NCBI RefSeq assembly: GCF_004339095.1
Contig: NZ_SMGQ01000011.1
Coordinates: 605,575-669,574, forward strand
Direction: 5' to 3'
From: Natranaerovirga hydrolytica
GTDB lineage: Bacteria; Bacillota; Clostridia; Lachnospirales; DSM-24629
DNA length: 64,000 nucleotides
Below, piece by piece: positions 17,734-26,622 of this stretch; the first letter of the stretch is position 1; each line of letters starts with the position of its first letter. Position numbers and translations under genes: made by a program. A model generated the notes under the pieces. The model ran no database searches, was not told where the DNA came from, and saw nothing but the letters and a program-made list of their open reading frames with translations.

Positions 17734-18981
17734 ATGCGAGTCGTTGGTTTAATCGTCGAATATAACCCTTTTCACAATGGACATCTCTATCATTTGCAAC
17801 AAGCAAAAAAAATAACAAATGCGGATTATGTTGTTGCTGTAATGAGCGGAGACTTTTTACAAAGGGGAATGCCTGCCATTATGGATAAATGGGAACGAAC
17901 CCATATGGCCATTGACAATGGTGTTGATTTGGTTATACAGTTACCTACTTTTTTTTCCACGGGAAGTGCTGAATTTTTTGCTAGAGGTGCAATAGAAATT
18001 TTAAATCGATTGGGTATTGTAGATACGATTTGTTTTGGTAGTGAGTGTGGTCAGGTAGATTTATTAAAAGAGATTGCCTCTGTTTTAGTTAATGAACCCC
18101 CTTTTTTCAAAGAATCCTTAATGAAACATTTAGGTACTGGATTAAGTTTTCCAAATGCTCGGTCTAAAGCTTTAGTGGATTATTTTTCTTTTATCCAAGA
18201 AGATCATTTAGAATTGATTCATGTATTAAATTCTCCTAATAATATTTTAGGCATCGAATATATAAAGTCTTTAATAGAAAGCAAAAGCACTATCATGCCT
18301 TATACTTTTAAAAGAAAGGTATCTGGTTATCACGACAAAAGTATGGAGCAAAACATTGCTAGTGCCACAGGCATTAGACACTTTTTAAATGAAAGCAATG
18401 CCCTACAAGACCTCATGCACACTGTTCCAAAAGCTACTTATAGGATAATGAATCAATATCACAACAAAAAATTCCCACTATTCATAGATGATTTTTCATC
18501 TTATCTTTTTTATAAATTATTAAATGCGTCACCAAAGGATTTAATGAAATATGTAGATGTTTCTGAAGGCTTAGAAGACAGGATTTTAAATTATTCTAAA
18601 GAATGTGATTGTATCACCACATTAATTGACCGTGTGAAAACAAAACGTTTTACTTACACTAGAATTCAAAGGGCTTTAATTCACATACTCCTTGATATAG
18701 AACAAAATGATTTGGATTATTATATGTCATACAATAGAATGCCTTATATTAAGTTGTTAGGATTTAAAAAAGACAGTCAACGCCTTTTAAAGTCAATTAA
18801 GAACAATTGTGATACACCTATTGTTTCCAATGTCAATAAAGGGCTTCAATTGCTTACAACACCTGCATTAAAAATGATTAACAAAGATATTTATGCCTCA
18901 AATTTATATAACTTAGCTGTGTTTAATAAATTTAAGTATCCTCTAAAAAATGATCAGACACAAAAGTTTATTATTAAATAA
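17734..18981 (+). CDS. tmcAL: tRNA(Met) cytidine acetate ligase TmcAL
   Basis: TmcAL (formerly YlbM) uses ATP and acetate to make N4-acetylcytidine at the wobble position of elongator tRNA-Met. The nucleotidyltransferase fold is marked by GLIVEYNPFHNGHLYHL (HNGH as the HxGH motif), VVAVMSGDFLQRG and LPTFFSTGSAEFFARG. The length of 415 aa is typical. ATAAGGAG precedes the ATG. It diverges from pta-ackA, whose product acetate is its substrate. YlbJ follows on the same strand. Confidence 0.93.
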   Translation: MRVVGLIVEYNPFHNGHLYHLQQAKKITNADYVVAVMSGDFLQRGMPAIMDKWERTHMAIDNGVDLVIQLPTFFSTGSAEFFARGAIEILNRLGIVDTICFGSECGQVDLLKEIASVLVNEPPFFKESLMKHLGTGLSFPNARSKALVDYFSFIQEDHLELIHVLNSPNNILGIEYIKSLIESKSTIMPYTFKRKVSGYHDKSMEQNIASATGIRHFLNESNALQDLMHTVPKATYRIMNQYHNKKFPLFIDDFSSYLFYKLLNASPKDLMKYVDVSEGLEDRILNYSKECDCITTLIDRVKTKRFTYTRIQRALIHILLDIEQNDLDYYMSYNRMPYIKLLGFKKDSQRLLKSIKNNCDTPIVSNVNKGLQLLTTPALKMINKDIYASNLYNLAVFNKFKYPLKNDQTQKFIIK

Positions 18982-19042
18982 TTTTCATTTTTTTATGCTC
19001 TGAATAATATACTAGTCTTAAGTACAATCTTTCGAGTGATTT

Positions 19043-19999
19043 ATGTTTTTATTTAAAAAGTCTTATTTAATATATATTAGTATTTTTGTGGTTTTATTAA
19101 GTTTAATTTTATTTCCAAAGTACACTTTTGAAGCGGCAACAGAAGGGTTGTTATTATGGGCAAATATAATTGTACCCTCTTTACTTCCCTTTATTATTGT
19201 TTCTAATTTGATTATTCACCTTAATTTAGTCAAATACATCAGTTTTTTCTTTAAGCCAATAATGAGAGTCTTTTTTAATTTGCCTAGTGTTGCTGGCTAT
19301 GCATGGGTACTTGGTATGCTTTCTGGTTATCCCATGGGTGCTAAAATCACTGGTGATTTATTACACCAAAAACTAATTACGCCTATTCAAGGTCAATTTT
19401 TATTGACTTTCGTTAACAATGTCAGTCCAATGTTTGTTTTAGGATTTGTATCTACTGGCATTTTGGATGTCAATACTCAGATTGGTTTTTTATTGCTTTT
19501 TATTTTATATCTTTCTAGTTTAATAACTGGATTTATTTTTCGATTTGTTTATGGCATCGTGTATTCACCAAATTTTGAAAAGCACAATTATACATTGGTC
19601 CAATCTAAAAAATCTTTTTTAGAAATCTTTGACCAATGTATAGTAGATGCTATTGATTTGATTATTCGAATTGGGGGTTATGTAATATTTTTCTCTATCA
19701 TTGTTTGCTTAGCCCAAGCCATTCCTTTTCAATCATTGCTGTTTAAAAATTTCTTTTTAGGTATAATTGAAATCTCCAACGGCATTAGTTTGATTTCTAA
19801 TAGCCCCACTGCTTTGGAAACAAAAATTGTATTAATCAATACCATTATTGGATTTGGTGGCTTTTCTGTTCATGGTCAGACTGCCAGCGTATTACAAAAC
19901 ACCAATTTATCCATTCCCAAATACATTTTTGCTAAAAGCATTAATGGTTTCATTACTTTTGTTTTAACATTATTATTTTTCCTTTTTACTGCCATTTAA
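19043..19999 (+). CDS. ylbJ: Sporulation integral membrane protein YlbJ
   Basis: YlbJ is a polytopic protein required for a normal spore envelope in Bacillus. About eight hydrophobic segments cover the 318 residues; the nucleoside-transporter-like (Gate) pattern is visible in GMLSGYPMGAKITGDLL and again in GFGGFSVHGQTASVL. The ribosome site before ATG 19043 is weak. The 3' end overlaps the convergent coiled-coil gene by 27 bp. Confidence 0.88.
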   Translation: MFLFKKSYLIYISIFVVLLSLILFPKYTFEAATEGLLLWANIIVPSLLPFIIVSNLIIHLNLVKYISFFFKPIMRVFFNLPSVAGYAWVLGMLSGYPMGAKITGDLLHQKLITPIQGQFLLTFVNNVSPMFVLGFVSTGILDVNTQIGFLLLFILYLSSLITGFIFRFVYGIVYSPNFEKHNYTLVQSKKSFLEIFDQCIVDAIDLIIRIGGYVIFFSIIVCLAQAIPFQSLLFKNFFLGIIEISNGISLISNSPTALETKIVLINTIIGFGGFSVHGQTASVLQNTNLSIPKYIFAKSINGFITFVLTLLFFLFTAI

Positions 20000-20551
20000 T
20001 TCTGCACGATTCACTTTTATAACTTCTAAGTTTTTAGATAAATCATTGATTAGCTTATTATAATCTGCTTTTGCTTCATTTAACGCTGTAGCTGTTATCT
20101 TTTCTAGTTGCTCTAAATGATCATCTACATATGCTAAGGCGCTGACTCTCATATCTTTAGCATCTTTTTTTGCTTGGTCAACCATATTGTTTGCTTGTTC
20201 ATTGGCTTTGTTTAGAATATCTTCCCCTTCTTTTTTAGCCATTTCAAGTATATGTTGACCTTCTTTATTGGCTTTTTCCATTATTTCATGGTCATTAACC
20301 AACTCTGTTATTTTTGACTCTGCCTCTTTTGTTATCTCTTGAGCTAATTTTTTAGCATCTCCTACGATTTTATCTCTTTCTTCAACAATTCTATTGGATT
20401 TTTTTATTTCATCAGGAACCTTAAGTCTTAACTCAGTCATTAACTCATAAATATCATCTTTGTCTACAACCACCTTATTAGTAAAGGGCATATTATTGCA
20501 TTGCTCAAAAAAATCTTCAATATCATCAATTAATTGTACGATTCTACTCAT
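19973..20551 (-). CDS. DivIVA-like coiled-coil protein, function unknown
   Basis: A 192-residue, charged protein with a short N-terminal helix ([20 protein letters not shown]) followed by long helical stretches rich in alanine, glutamate and lysine (about residues 60-170), including many KKE/AKE units. This resembles clostridial proteins annotated as DivIVA-like or ATPase-subunit-like; neither function is shown. ATG 20551 follows AAGGAGG and overlaps the coaD stop by 8 bp, so it is probably translated with coaD. Its 3' end overlaps convergent ylbJ. Confidence 0.7.
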   Translation of the reverse strand: MSRIVQLIDDIEDFFEQCNNMPFTNKVVVDKDDIYELMTELRLKVPDEIKKSNRIVEERDKIVGDAKKLAQEITKEAESKITELVNDHEIMEKANKEGQHILEMAKKEGEDILNKANEQANNMVDQAKKDAKDMRVSALAYVDDHLEQLEKITATALNEAKADYNKLINDLSKNLEVIKVNRAELNGSKKEK

Positions 20552-21041
20552 TTTTATCCTCCTTATAATTGTATTTTTCTTTAAGTAAACCACTAATGTA
20601 TCTTGGTACAAGTTGATCCACGTTTCCCCCATATTGTGCAACTTCTTTAACAATACTTGAACTGAGATAAGAATATTCTACATCTGTTACTAAAAAAATG
20701 GTATCTATTGTAGGATCTAAGCTGCTGTTGGTTTGTGCAATTTGCAGTTCATATTCAAAGTCAGATATTGCTCGTAATCCCCTAATAATAATATTAGAGT
20801 TTTTTTCTTTTAAAAATTCTACTAATAGGCCCTCAAAAGCTTCTATTTCAACATTTTCTATATCTTTACAGACTTCTTTTAACATGTTAACACGTTCTTC
20901 TACAGAAAACAACGGACTTTTATTACTATTATTTAACACACCTACTATTAACTTATCTACCATTTTGGAGCTTCTTTTGATAATATTAATATGTCCCAAT
21001 GTAACAGGATCAAAACTTCCTGGATATACTGCTGTTCTCAT
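20544..21041 (-). CDS. coaD: Phosphopantetheine adenylyltransferase
   Basis: CoaD transfers AMP from ATP to 4'-phosphopantetheine, the penultimate step of coenzyme A synthesis. The 165-residue protein starts [20 protein letters not shown] with the (T/H)xGH motif as TLGH, and has [18 protein letters not shown] and [20 protein letters not shown] 21041 is behind GAGGTG. The frame is open 38 codons further upstream, but that part lies in a degenerate repeat copy. It is downstream of rsmD, the standard rsmD-coaD pair. Confidence 0.96.
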   Translation of the reverse strand: MRTAVYPGSFDPVTLGHINIIKRSSKMVDKLIVGVLNNSNKSPLFSVEERVNMLKEVCKDIENVEIEAFEGLLVEFLKEKNSNIIIRGLRAISDFEYELQIAQTNSSLDPTIDTIFLVTDVEYSYLSSSIVKEVAQYGGNVDQLVPRYISGLLKEKYNYKEDKNE

Positions 21042-21097
21042 TTTAACACCTCTAATATTTATTTTGTCTTTCCCAAGGTCTATGCCTATGCTATCAT

Positions 21098-21190
21098 AGC
21101 TTGTGCCTATTGTTGACTCAAGAAACACAGGATTCATTGAACATAGTATGCTCAAATTCTTACAAGCAAGTTAGCAAATTAGTCTTTCAT
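21098..21190 (+). repeat. Degenerate full copy of dispersed repeat
   Basis: The order of blocks matches the family: GCTTGTGCC, a GGATTCATTGAA equivalent of the AGTTTCA(A/C)TGAA junction, CAAATTCTTACAAGCAAGTT, then a TTTCAT end. Pairing of the arms is largely lost. Its right end covers the last three codons and stop of rsmD. Confidence 0.5.
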
Positions 21191-21736
21191 CTTTACAAAT
21201 ATATGCATATTGGTTTTGTATTGTTTTACTCGAGTAATCTCATACCCTATGGTTTCTATGTAGCTTACATCTGAATCAATATGATTTTCAATTATAATGA
21301 CCGTGTCTTTAGTAATTAATGTACTCTCTTTTAATGTCATTAAAACCGCTTTTTCTACGCCTGTATTATAAGGTGGGTCCATAAAAACAAAATCAAAAAC
21401 CATTTGTCTTTCGTTTAGTTTTTGAATCCCATCGGTTGCATAGTCATTATATACTATGGCTGTATCCAATAACTTCGTATTTTCCAGGTTTTTATGGATG
21501 CATTCTATGGATAATTTATCCTTATCAATAAACACTGCTTGATTAGCCCCTCGACTTAATGCCTCTATTCCAATTGCGCCACTGCCACTAAATATGTCTA
21601 AAAAATTAGATTCTATGATATCTGTATTGATAATATTAAATAATGTTTCCTTTATTCGATCCGTTGTGGGCCTTACTTTTAATCCTTCTGGCGCTATTAA
21701 CTTTATTCTTCTTGCTTTTCCAGCAATCACTCTCAT
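21179..21736 (-). CDS. rsmD: 16S rRNA (guanine(966)-N2)-methyltransferase RsmD
   Basis: RsmD methylates G966 of 16S rRNA. The SAM-binding motif FLDIFSGSGAIGIEALSRGA and the N6/N2 methyltransferase catalytic motif FMDPPYN are both present, and the N-terminus MRVIAGKARRIKLIAPEG is typical. Length 185 aa. The last codons (Met-Lys-Asp) fall inside a degenerate copy of the dispersed repeat, so the C-terminus may have been set by its insertion. It precedes coaD. Confidence 0.95.
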   Translation of the reverse strand: MRVIAGKARRIKLIAPEGLKVRPTTDRIKETLFNIINTDIIESNFLDIFSGSGAIGIEALSRGANQAVFIDKDKLSIECIHKNLENTKLLDTAIVYNDYATDGIQKLNERQMVFDFVFMDPPYNTGVEKAVLMTLKESTLITKDTVIIIENHIDSDVSYIETIGYEITRVKQYKTNMHIFVKMKD

Positions 21737-21833
21737 CAGATCAATCCTTTATGATTTATATTATTATTTTATAACAATATAGCAATTTGTCAATGTAATT
21801 TTTAATTGTAATTTATTTCCAATGGTACGTTAA

Positions 21834-21865
21834 CAAAAAATCCATCTACGTTAAGTAGATAGATC
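21834..21865 (-). terminator. Terminator downstream of the SASP gene
   Basis: ATCTATCTAC pairs with GTAGATGGAT around a 5-base loop and a run of six T follows, 10 bp after the SASP stop. Confidence 0.85.
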
Positions 21866-21874
21866 TTTTAGCCG

Positions 21875-22075
21875 CTACTGATTCATTAAGTTACGTTCTG
21901 CACTCTCTATCATTTTTTTTACCATATATCCGCCTACAGAACCATTTTGATAAGATGTTAAATCCCCATTATACCCTTGTTTTAATGGCACACCAATTTC
22001 GTTTGCTACTTCATACTTAAATCTGTCTAAAGCCTCTCTGGCTTCTGGAACAACTTTTCTGTTTCTACTTGACAT
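21875..22075 (-). CDS. Alpha/beta-type small acid-soluble spore protein
   Basis: Alpha/beta-type SASPs coat spore DNA, protect it from UV and heat, and are degraded by the GPR protease at germination. The 66-residue protein has both family blocks: VPEAREALDRFKYEVANEIG, which includes the GPR-cleavage region, and GYNGDLTSYQNGSVGGYMVKK. GGAGGAG precedes ATG 22075. Forespore (sigma-G) expression is expected for the family; I could not identify a convincing sigma-G promoter upstream. Confidence 0.95.
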   Translation of the reverse strand: MSSRNRKVVPEAREALDRFKYEVANEIGVPLKQGYNGDLTSYQNGSVGGYMVKKMIESAERNLMNQ

Positions 22076-22226
22076 ACTAGCTCCTCCATTCTTAAATATG
22101 AAACTTCCTTTTAACCATTCTTAAATTTTAATTATGCCTTATAGGTTACAATGATATTATATGTAAATGCCTTTATTCTACCCTAGAAAAACTAGTTAAT
22201 TCTAGTTAAACATGTCATTAAATTTT

Positions 22227-24272
22227 TTATCCACTATAATATTTATGGATATAATTTTTCAAACGTTCATTAATATAGTAATGTTCTTCATTGGTCAATT
22301 GAGGATCGTTTTTCATTATGTCTTTTGCCAACTTATTAGCGATTTTTAGAAGCTCTATATCTTCAAATACATTGGCAATTTTAAATTCCATATCCCCATG
22401 TTGTTTGATGCCAAATAAATCACCTTGTCCTCTTACTTTTAAATCATACTCAGATATAATAAAGCCATCATTGGTATTGCTTAAAACATCTAAGCGTTCT
22501 TTTGTTTTATTACTTTTTGATTGGGTTAGTAAAATACAATAGGATTGATATTGTCCTCTTCCTACACGACCTCTTAATTGATGCAACTGGGCAAGACCAA
22601 AGCGATCTGCATTTTCTATAGCAATAATCGTTGCATTAGGCACGTTAACACCAACTTCTACAACTGTTGTTGAAACCAATACTTGAATGGTATTGTTAGC
22701 AAAGTTTTCCATAATAATATTTTTTTCTTTTGGTTTCATTTTTCCATGTAAATATTCAATATTAATGGATTGATCAAATTCTTTTTTTAGTTTTTTAGTG
22801 TACTCAAGAACAGATTCCACTTCAAGTTGGTCTGACTCTTCAACCATAGGACAAATAACATAGGCTTGTCTACCGTCTTTAATTTGCTTTTTTATGAAAT
22901 CGTAAACACGTTTTCTATAGCTGGTATCTACTGCATAAGTTTTTATAACTTGCCTATTAGGAGGCAATTCATCAATTATAGATATATCCAAATCACCATA
23001 CAACATTAAAGCCAGTGTACGAGGTATAGGCGTAGCACTCATAACCAACATATGTGGTTTAGTCCCTTTTTGAGATAAACTTTCCCTTTGTTTGACACCA
23101 AAACGATGTTGTTCATCGGTAATCACCAATGCCAACTGATTAAATACCACTTTGTCTTGAATGATGGCATGGGTTCCGATGACAATGTCAATTGTATGAT
23201 CTTTTATGGCTTGGTACATATTCTTTTTTTCTTTTGCTGTCATAGAGCCGACTAAAAGCCCGACATTGATATGGTGTGGTTCTAATAATGCTTTCATAGT
23301 TTCAAAATGTTGTTTGGCTAAAACTTCTGTTGGTGCCATAATGCTGCCTTGATAATTATTTTTAGCAACTAATGCTAACATCAACGCCGCAATAATGGTC
23401 TTACCTGAGCCCACATCACCTTGTAACAATCGATTCATTACTGTTTCACCCATCAAGTCATTTTTTATTTCTTCTAGTACACTTTTTTGTGCTTGGGTGA
23501 GTTGAAAAGGCAAATTCTTAATAATATCTTTAATAATAGAATGGTCTTTTAGATCAAATTGTGTTGCTTGTCTGTCTTGAACTTTTTTTAACCTTAATAA
23601 CGAAAGTTGAAAAATAAAAAACTCATCAAAGACCAATCTTCTTTTGGCTTCTTTCAAAGCTTCCATATCTTTTGGATAATGAATTTGTGTAATGGCATAA
23701 TTGTATTCTGCGAAACCATATTGATTTCTAATGGCGTTTGGCAAACAATCTTTAAGTTGATTATGGGTTTTTATTAAGCCTTGTCTAATTATTTTGCTTA
23801 AATTTTTTTGCATTATACCTTTTGTTAGTGCATAAATAGGTTGTAATGTTTTGGTTTTTTTATTGTACGTTTCTTGATCAAATATTTCAGGTGTTGTTAT
23901 TTGCATTTGTCCATACTTGTATTCAGCTTTTCCTCTAAAAACCTTTGTTTCCCCTATTTTAAGGTTGTTTTTTATGTATAATTGATTAAACCATAACAAG
24001 TAAAGATACCCTGTATCATCTTTTATTCTTATTTTAAGTATCTTAAACTTCCCTTTGACCATTTGCTCAATTGGAAAACAAATAGTGCCTTCTACTGCAT
24101 TCATAGCATCTATTTTTATGTCTTTAATCTTAGTCACCTGAGAATAGGTTTCATAACTTCTTGGATAATAGTGCAAAAGGTCTTCAATGGTATAGATCTC
24201 TAGTCTATTAAATAGCTTTTCTGTTTTTTCTCCAATACCTTTTAAACCACTAATGGATTGTGTCGTATCCAT
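22227..24272 (-). CDS. recG: ATP-dependent DNA helicase RecG
   Basis: RecG drives branch migration and remodels stalled replication forks. The N-terminal wedge/OB region (about residues 60-160) is followed by the superfamily-2 motor: LLQGDVGSGKTIIAALM, VITDEQHRFGVKQRE, VMSATPIPRTL and QLRGRVGRGQYQSYC. The start is ATG 24272 (681 aa) behind AGGTGG; an ATG six codons earlier overlaps that site. Two tandem repeats lie 20 bp upstream, separating it from the FakA-like gene. Confidence 0.96.
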   Translation of the reverse strand: MDTTQSISGLKGIGEKTEKLFNRLEIYTIEDLLHYYPRSYETYSQVTKIKDIKIDAMNAVEGTICFPIEQMVKGKFKILKIRIKDDTGYLYLLWFNQLYIKNNLKIGETKVFRGKAEYKYGQMQITTPEIFDQETYNKKTKTLQPIYALTKGIMQKNLSKIIRQGLIKTHNQLKDCLPNAIRNQYGFAEYNYAITQIHYPKDMEALKEAKRRLVFDEFFIFQLSLLRLKKVQDRQATQFDLKDHSIIKDIIKNLPFQLTQAQKSVLEEIKNDLMGETVMNRLLQGDVGSGKTIIAALMLALVAKNNYQGSIMAPTEVLAKQHFETMKALLEPHHINVGLLVGSMTAKEKKNMYQAIKDHTIDIVIGTHAIIQDKVVFNQLALVITDEQHRFGVKQRESLSQKGTKPHMLVMSATPIPRTLALMLYGDLDISIIDELPPNRQVIKTYAVDTSYRKRVYDFIKKQIKDGRQAYVICPMVEESDQLEVESVLEYTKKLKKEFDQSINIEYLHGKMKPKEKNIIMENFANNTIQVLVSTTVVEVGVNVPNATIIAIENADRFGLAQLHQLRGRVGRGQYQSYCILLTQSKSNKTKERLDVLSNTNDGFIISEYDLKVRGQGDLFGIKQHGDMEFKIANVFEDIELLKIANKLAKDIMKNDPQLTNEEHYYINERLKNYIHKYYSG

Positions 24273-24292
24273 CTTCCCACCTCTGTTCATAT

Positions 24293-24392
24293 TAACTTGT
24301 AAACATGCCTTCCGCTACGCTTCAGGCACAAGTTTCAATGAAAGTGTCATCTCCAAATCCTTGCGAGCAAGTTTGCAGATTAATATTTTCAT
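24293..24392 (+). repeat. Full copy of dispersed repeat, first of a tandem pair
   Basis: Starts TTAACTTGTAAACATGCC; hairpin 1 pairs GCCT with AGGC, and hairpin 2 begins TGAAAGTGTCATCT. The closing arm reads AGATTAATATTTTCA, so the outer stem of this copy is imperfect. The copy abuts the next one directly. Confidence 0.85.
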
Positions 24393-24493
24393 CTTAACTT
24401 GTAAACATGTCTTCCGCTCCGCTTCAGACACAAGTTTCAATGAAAGTGTCATCTCCAAATCCTTGCGAGCAAGTTTGCAGATGACACTTTCAT
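24393..24493 (+). repeat. Full copy of dispersed repeat, second of a tandem pair
   Basis: Nearly identical to the preceding copy. Hairpin 1 uses GTCT/AGAC where its neighbour uses GCCT/AGGC. Hairpin 2 arms TGAAAGTGTCATCT and AGATGACACTTTCA pair perfectly. Confidence 0.88.
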
Positions 24494-24496
24494 ATG

Positions 24497-24541
24497 AATA
24501 AACACCGAAACACTTTTATAAAAAGTGATCCAGTGTTTATT
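24497..24541 (-). terminator. Hairpin downstream of the FakA-like gene
   Basis: AATAAACAC pairs with GTGTTTATT, with an inner CACTTTT/AAAAGTG stem, about 30 bp after the stop. There is no U-tract beyond the stem, so termination is uncertain. Confidence 0.5.
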
Positions 24542-24570
24542 GAATATCTATCTGCTTGAATGATATTATT

Positions 24571-26238
24571 TTATTCTACAGAAAAAATATAATAATATAA
24601 AGGTTGACCACCATAGTGGACTTCTATGTCACAATCCTTATATTTATCTTCTATATAGTGTTCTAAGGCATCTACATCTTCTTGTTTAACATCTTGACCA
24701 TAATAAATACTAATTAATTCGCTTTCATCATCTACAAGCTCATCTAATAATGCTTTTGATGATTCATTAATGGACTCACCTACCACAAGAATTTTGCCAT
24801 CTCCAATACCTAATAAATCGCCTTGCTTAATTTCTTTATCTTCAATACTCGTATCTCTAACTGCATAAGTTAATTGACCCGTTTTAACACTGCTAAGGCT
24901 GGCATTCATTTTCGTTTCATTTTCTTCTGGCTTTTTATCAAATTCATAATTAATGATTGCTGTTATGCCTTGTGGAATACTTTTTGTCGGTATAACAAAA
25001 ATATTTTTATCTTCAATAAGATTCTGTGCTTGTTGAGCCGCCAAAATAATGTTTTTATTATTTGGCAATATAAAAATATTATCTGCATTCACTTTATCAA
25101 TAGCGTTAATCATATCTTCTGTACTTGGGTTCATGGTTTGACCACCTTCTATAATATGGTCCACACCTAAACCTTCAAAAATTTCGCTTAATCCTTCACC
25201 TATTGAAACCACAATAAAACCTGTTTCTTTTCTTTCCTTGGAAACATTTTGAATTTCTAAGGTGTCATGGGTATCCTGAGATAATAATTTTTCTTCCACT
25301 ACCAATGTACTATGTTGAATTCTCATATTATCAATTTTTATATTGCTTAATTGACCCAATGTCAATCCTTTTTGCAGTGCATTACCTGGATCATTTGTAT
25401 GTACATGCACTTTAATTATATCATCATCAGCTACAACTACAATGGAGTCCCCAATGGATGATAAGTATGCTTTAATATCATTTTCTGCCGCGTCTGTTAA
25501 CTCATCTTTTAAATCAATGATAAACTCTGTACAATAACCGAATTCTATTGATTCATCTGACTCCATCTTCAAAGAAATCGTCTCTTTTTGGTTATCTTCT
25601 TCTATGACAAAATTAATTTCTTTTCCGTTTAAAACTTCATAAGCACCAACCAATATATATATAAGACCTTGGCCACCAGCGTCTACAACACCTGCTTGTT
25701 TGAGCACTGGTAACATATCTGGTGTTTGACTAAGTATTTCTTCACCATAAACAATGGTCTCTTTTAAAACAAAATTAATATCGTCTGTATCTTCGCATAA
25801 TTCTTCTGCTTTTGTTGCTATAGCTCTTGCAACAGTTAAAATGGTTCCTTCTTTAGGCTTCATAACTGCTTTATAAGCGGTATCCACACCATTTCTAAAG
25901 GCTTTAGCCATAATTTTTGTATCAATTACTTCACACTCTCCAATTACTTTTGCGAAACCTCTAAATAATTGAGATAATATAACACCTGAGTTTCCTCTTG
26001 CGCCTCTTAAAGAGCCTGAAGATATAGCTTTGGCAACAGAAGCCATATTAGGATTTTGTAATCCATTAACTTCTTTTGCTGCAGACAAAATGGTTAATGA
26101 CATATTGGTTCCTGTATCTCCATCTGGTACTGGAAATACATTCAGTTCATTTATAAAATCTTTTTTGGATTCTAAATATTTGGTACCTGCTATAAATAAT
26201 TTTTGTAGGGTTATTGCATCTATTTGATTAACTAACAC
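24571..26238 (-). CDS. DAK2/DegV-type fatty acid kinase-like protein (YloV)
   Basis: The N-terminal half (to about residue 200) is a DAK2 phosphotransfer domain with the nucleotide/Mg motif PVPDGDTGTNMSLT and the GSLRGARGNSGVILSQLFRG run. The C-terminal half is the FakA-type region that contacts a fatty-acid-binding DegV partner. In Staphylococcus FakA phosphorylates host fatty acids with FakB; the Bacillus homologue is yloV. At 555 aa it is full length. It follows the Asp23 gene by 30 bp, the conserved yloU-yloV pair. No DegV gene lies in the window. Confidence 0.88.
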   Translation of the reverse strand: MLVNQIDAITLQKLFIAGTKYLESKKDFINELNVFPVPDGDTGTNMSLTILSAAKEVNGLQNPNMASVAKAISSGSLRGARGNSGVILSQLFRGFAKVIGECEVIDTKIMAKAFRNGVDTAYKAVMKPKEGTILTVARAIATKAEELCEDTDDINFVLKETIVYGEEILSQTPDMLPVLKQAGVVDAGGQGLIYILVGAYEVLNGKEINFVIEEDNQKETISLKMESDESIEFGYCTEFIIDLKDELTDAAENDIKAYLSSIGDSIVVVADDDIIKVHVHTNDPGNALQKGLTLGQLSNIKIDNMRIQHSTLVVEEKLLSQDTHDTLEIQNVSKERKETGFIVVSIGEGLSEIFEGLGVDHIIEGGQTMNPSTEDMINAIDKVNADNIFILPNNKNIILAAQQAQNLIEDKNIFVIPTKSIPQGITAIINYEFDKKPEENETKMNASLSSVKTGQLTYAVRDTSIEDKEIKQGDLLGIGDGKILVVGESINESSKALLDELVDDESELISIYYGQDVKQEDVDALEHYIEDKYKDCDIEVHYGGQPLYYYIFSVE

Positions 26239-26268
26239 TTTGTTTTCCTCCTTACATATTTGTGGTGA

Positions 26269-26622
26269 TTAATCCACCCTAACACCTTCTACAAAGATGT
26301 TAATTTTTGTTACTTCCATACCTGTAAACTTCTCTACTTTGTATTTTACAGTGCTAATTAAGTTATCAGCAACAGCAGAGATTTTAACGCCGTATACAAC
26401 TACTACGTGAAAATCTATGTCAATCTTATTATCAATAATGGTTACTTTTACACCTTTACTAAGACTTTCTCTTTTAAGAATCTTAACCAAGTCTTCTTTT
26501 ACTGTTACCATTGCCATACCAACTATACCATAACATTCTACAGCAGCCAAGCCAGCATATTTAGAGACAACTTCATTGTCAATAATAATATTTCCAATAT
26601 TTGTAGCCATTCTTCCTTTCAT
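26269..26622 (-). CDS. Asp23/Gls24 family protein (YloU)
   Basis: A 117-residue Asp23-type protein; the family is associated with envelope homeostasis, and in Staphylococcus Asp23 is membrane-anchored by a partner. Family features are SKYAGLAAVECYGIVGMAM and a C-terminal VTKINIFVEGVRV. ATG 26622 follows GGAGG; a second ATG four codons in, with AAGGAAG, is also possible. It precedes the FakA-like gene as yloU does in Bacillus. A second family member is at 57428-57808. Confidence 0.88.
   Translation of the reverse strand: MKGRMATNIGNIIIDNEVVSKYAGLAAVECYGIVGMAMVTVKEDLVKILKRESLSKGVKVTIIDNKIDIDFHVVVVYGVKISAVADNLISTVKYKVEKFTGMEVTKINIFVEGVRVD

Noticed and set aside
22080-22200. Sigma-G promoter of the SASP gene
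   Set aside because: Expected from the family, but no pair of boxes at proper spacing was found.
24293-24493. CRISPR array
   Set aside because: Two abutting palindromic copies without spacers; the family is dispersed and no cas genes are present.
24253-24501. Plus-strand 82-codon frame
   Set aside because: It is the translation of the two tandem repeats (the protein repeats itself) and overlaps the recG start.
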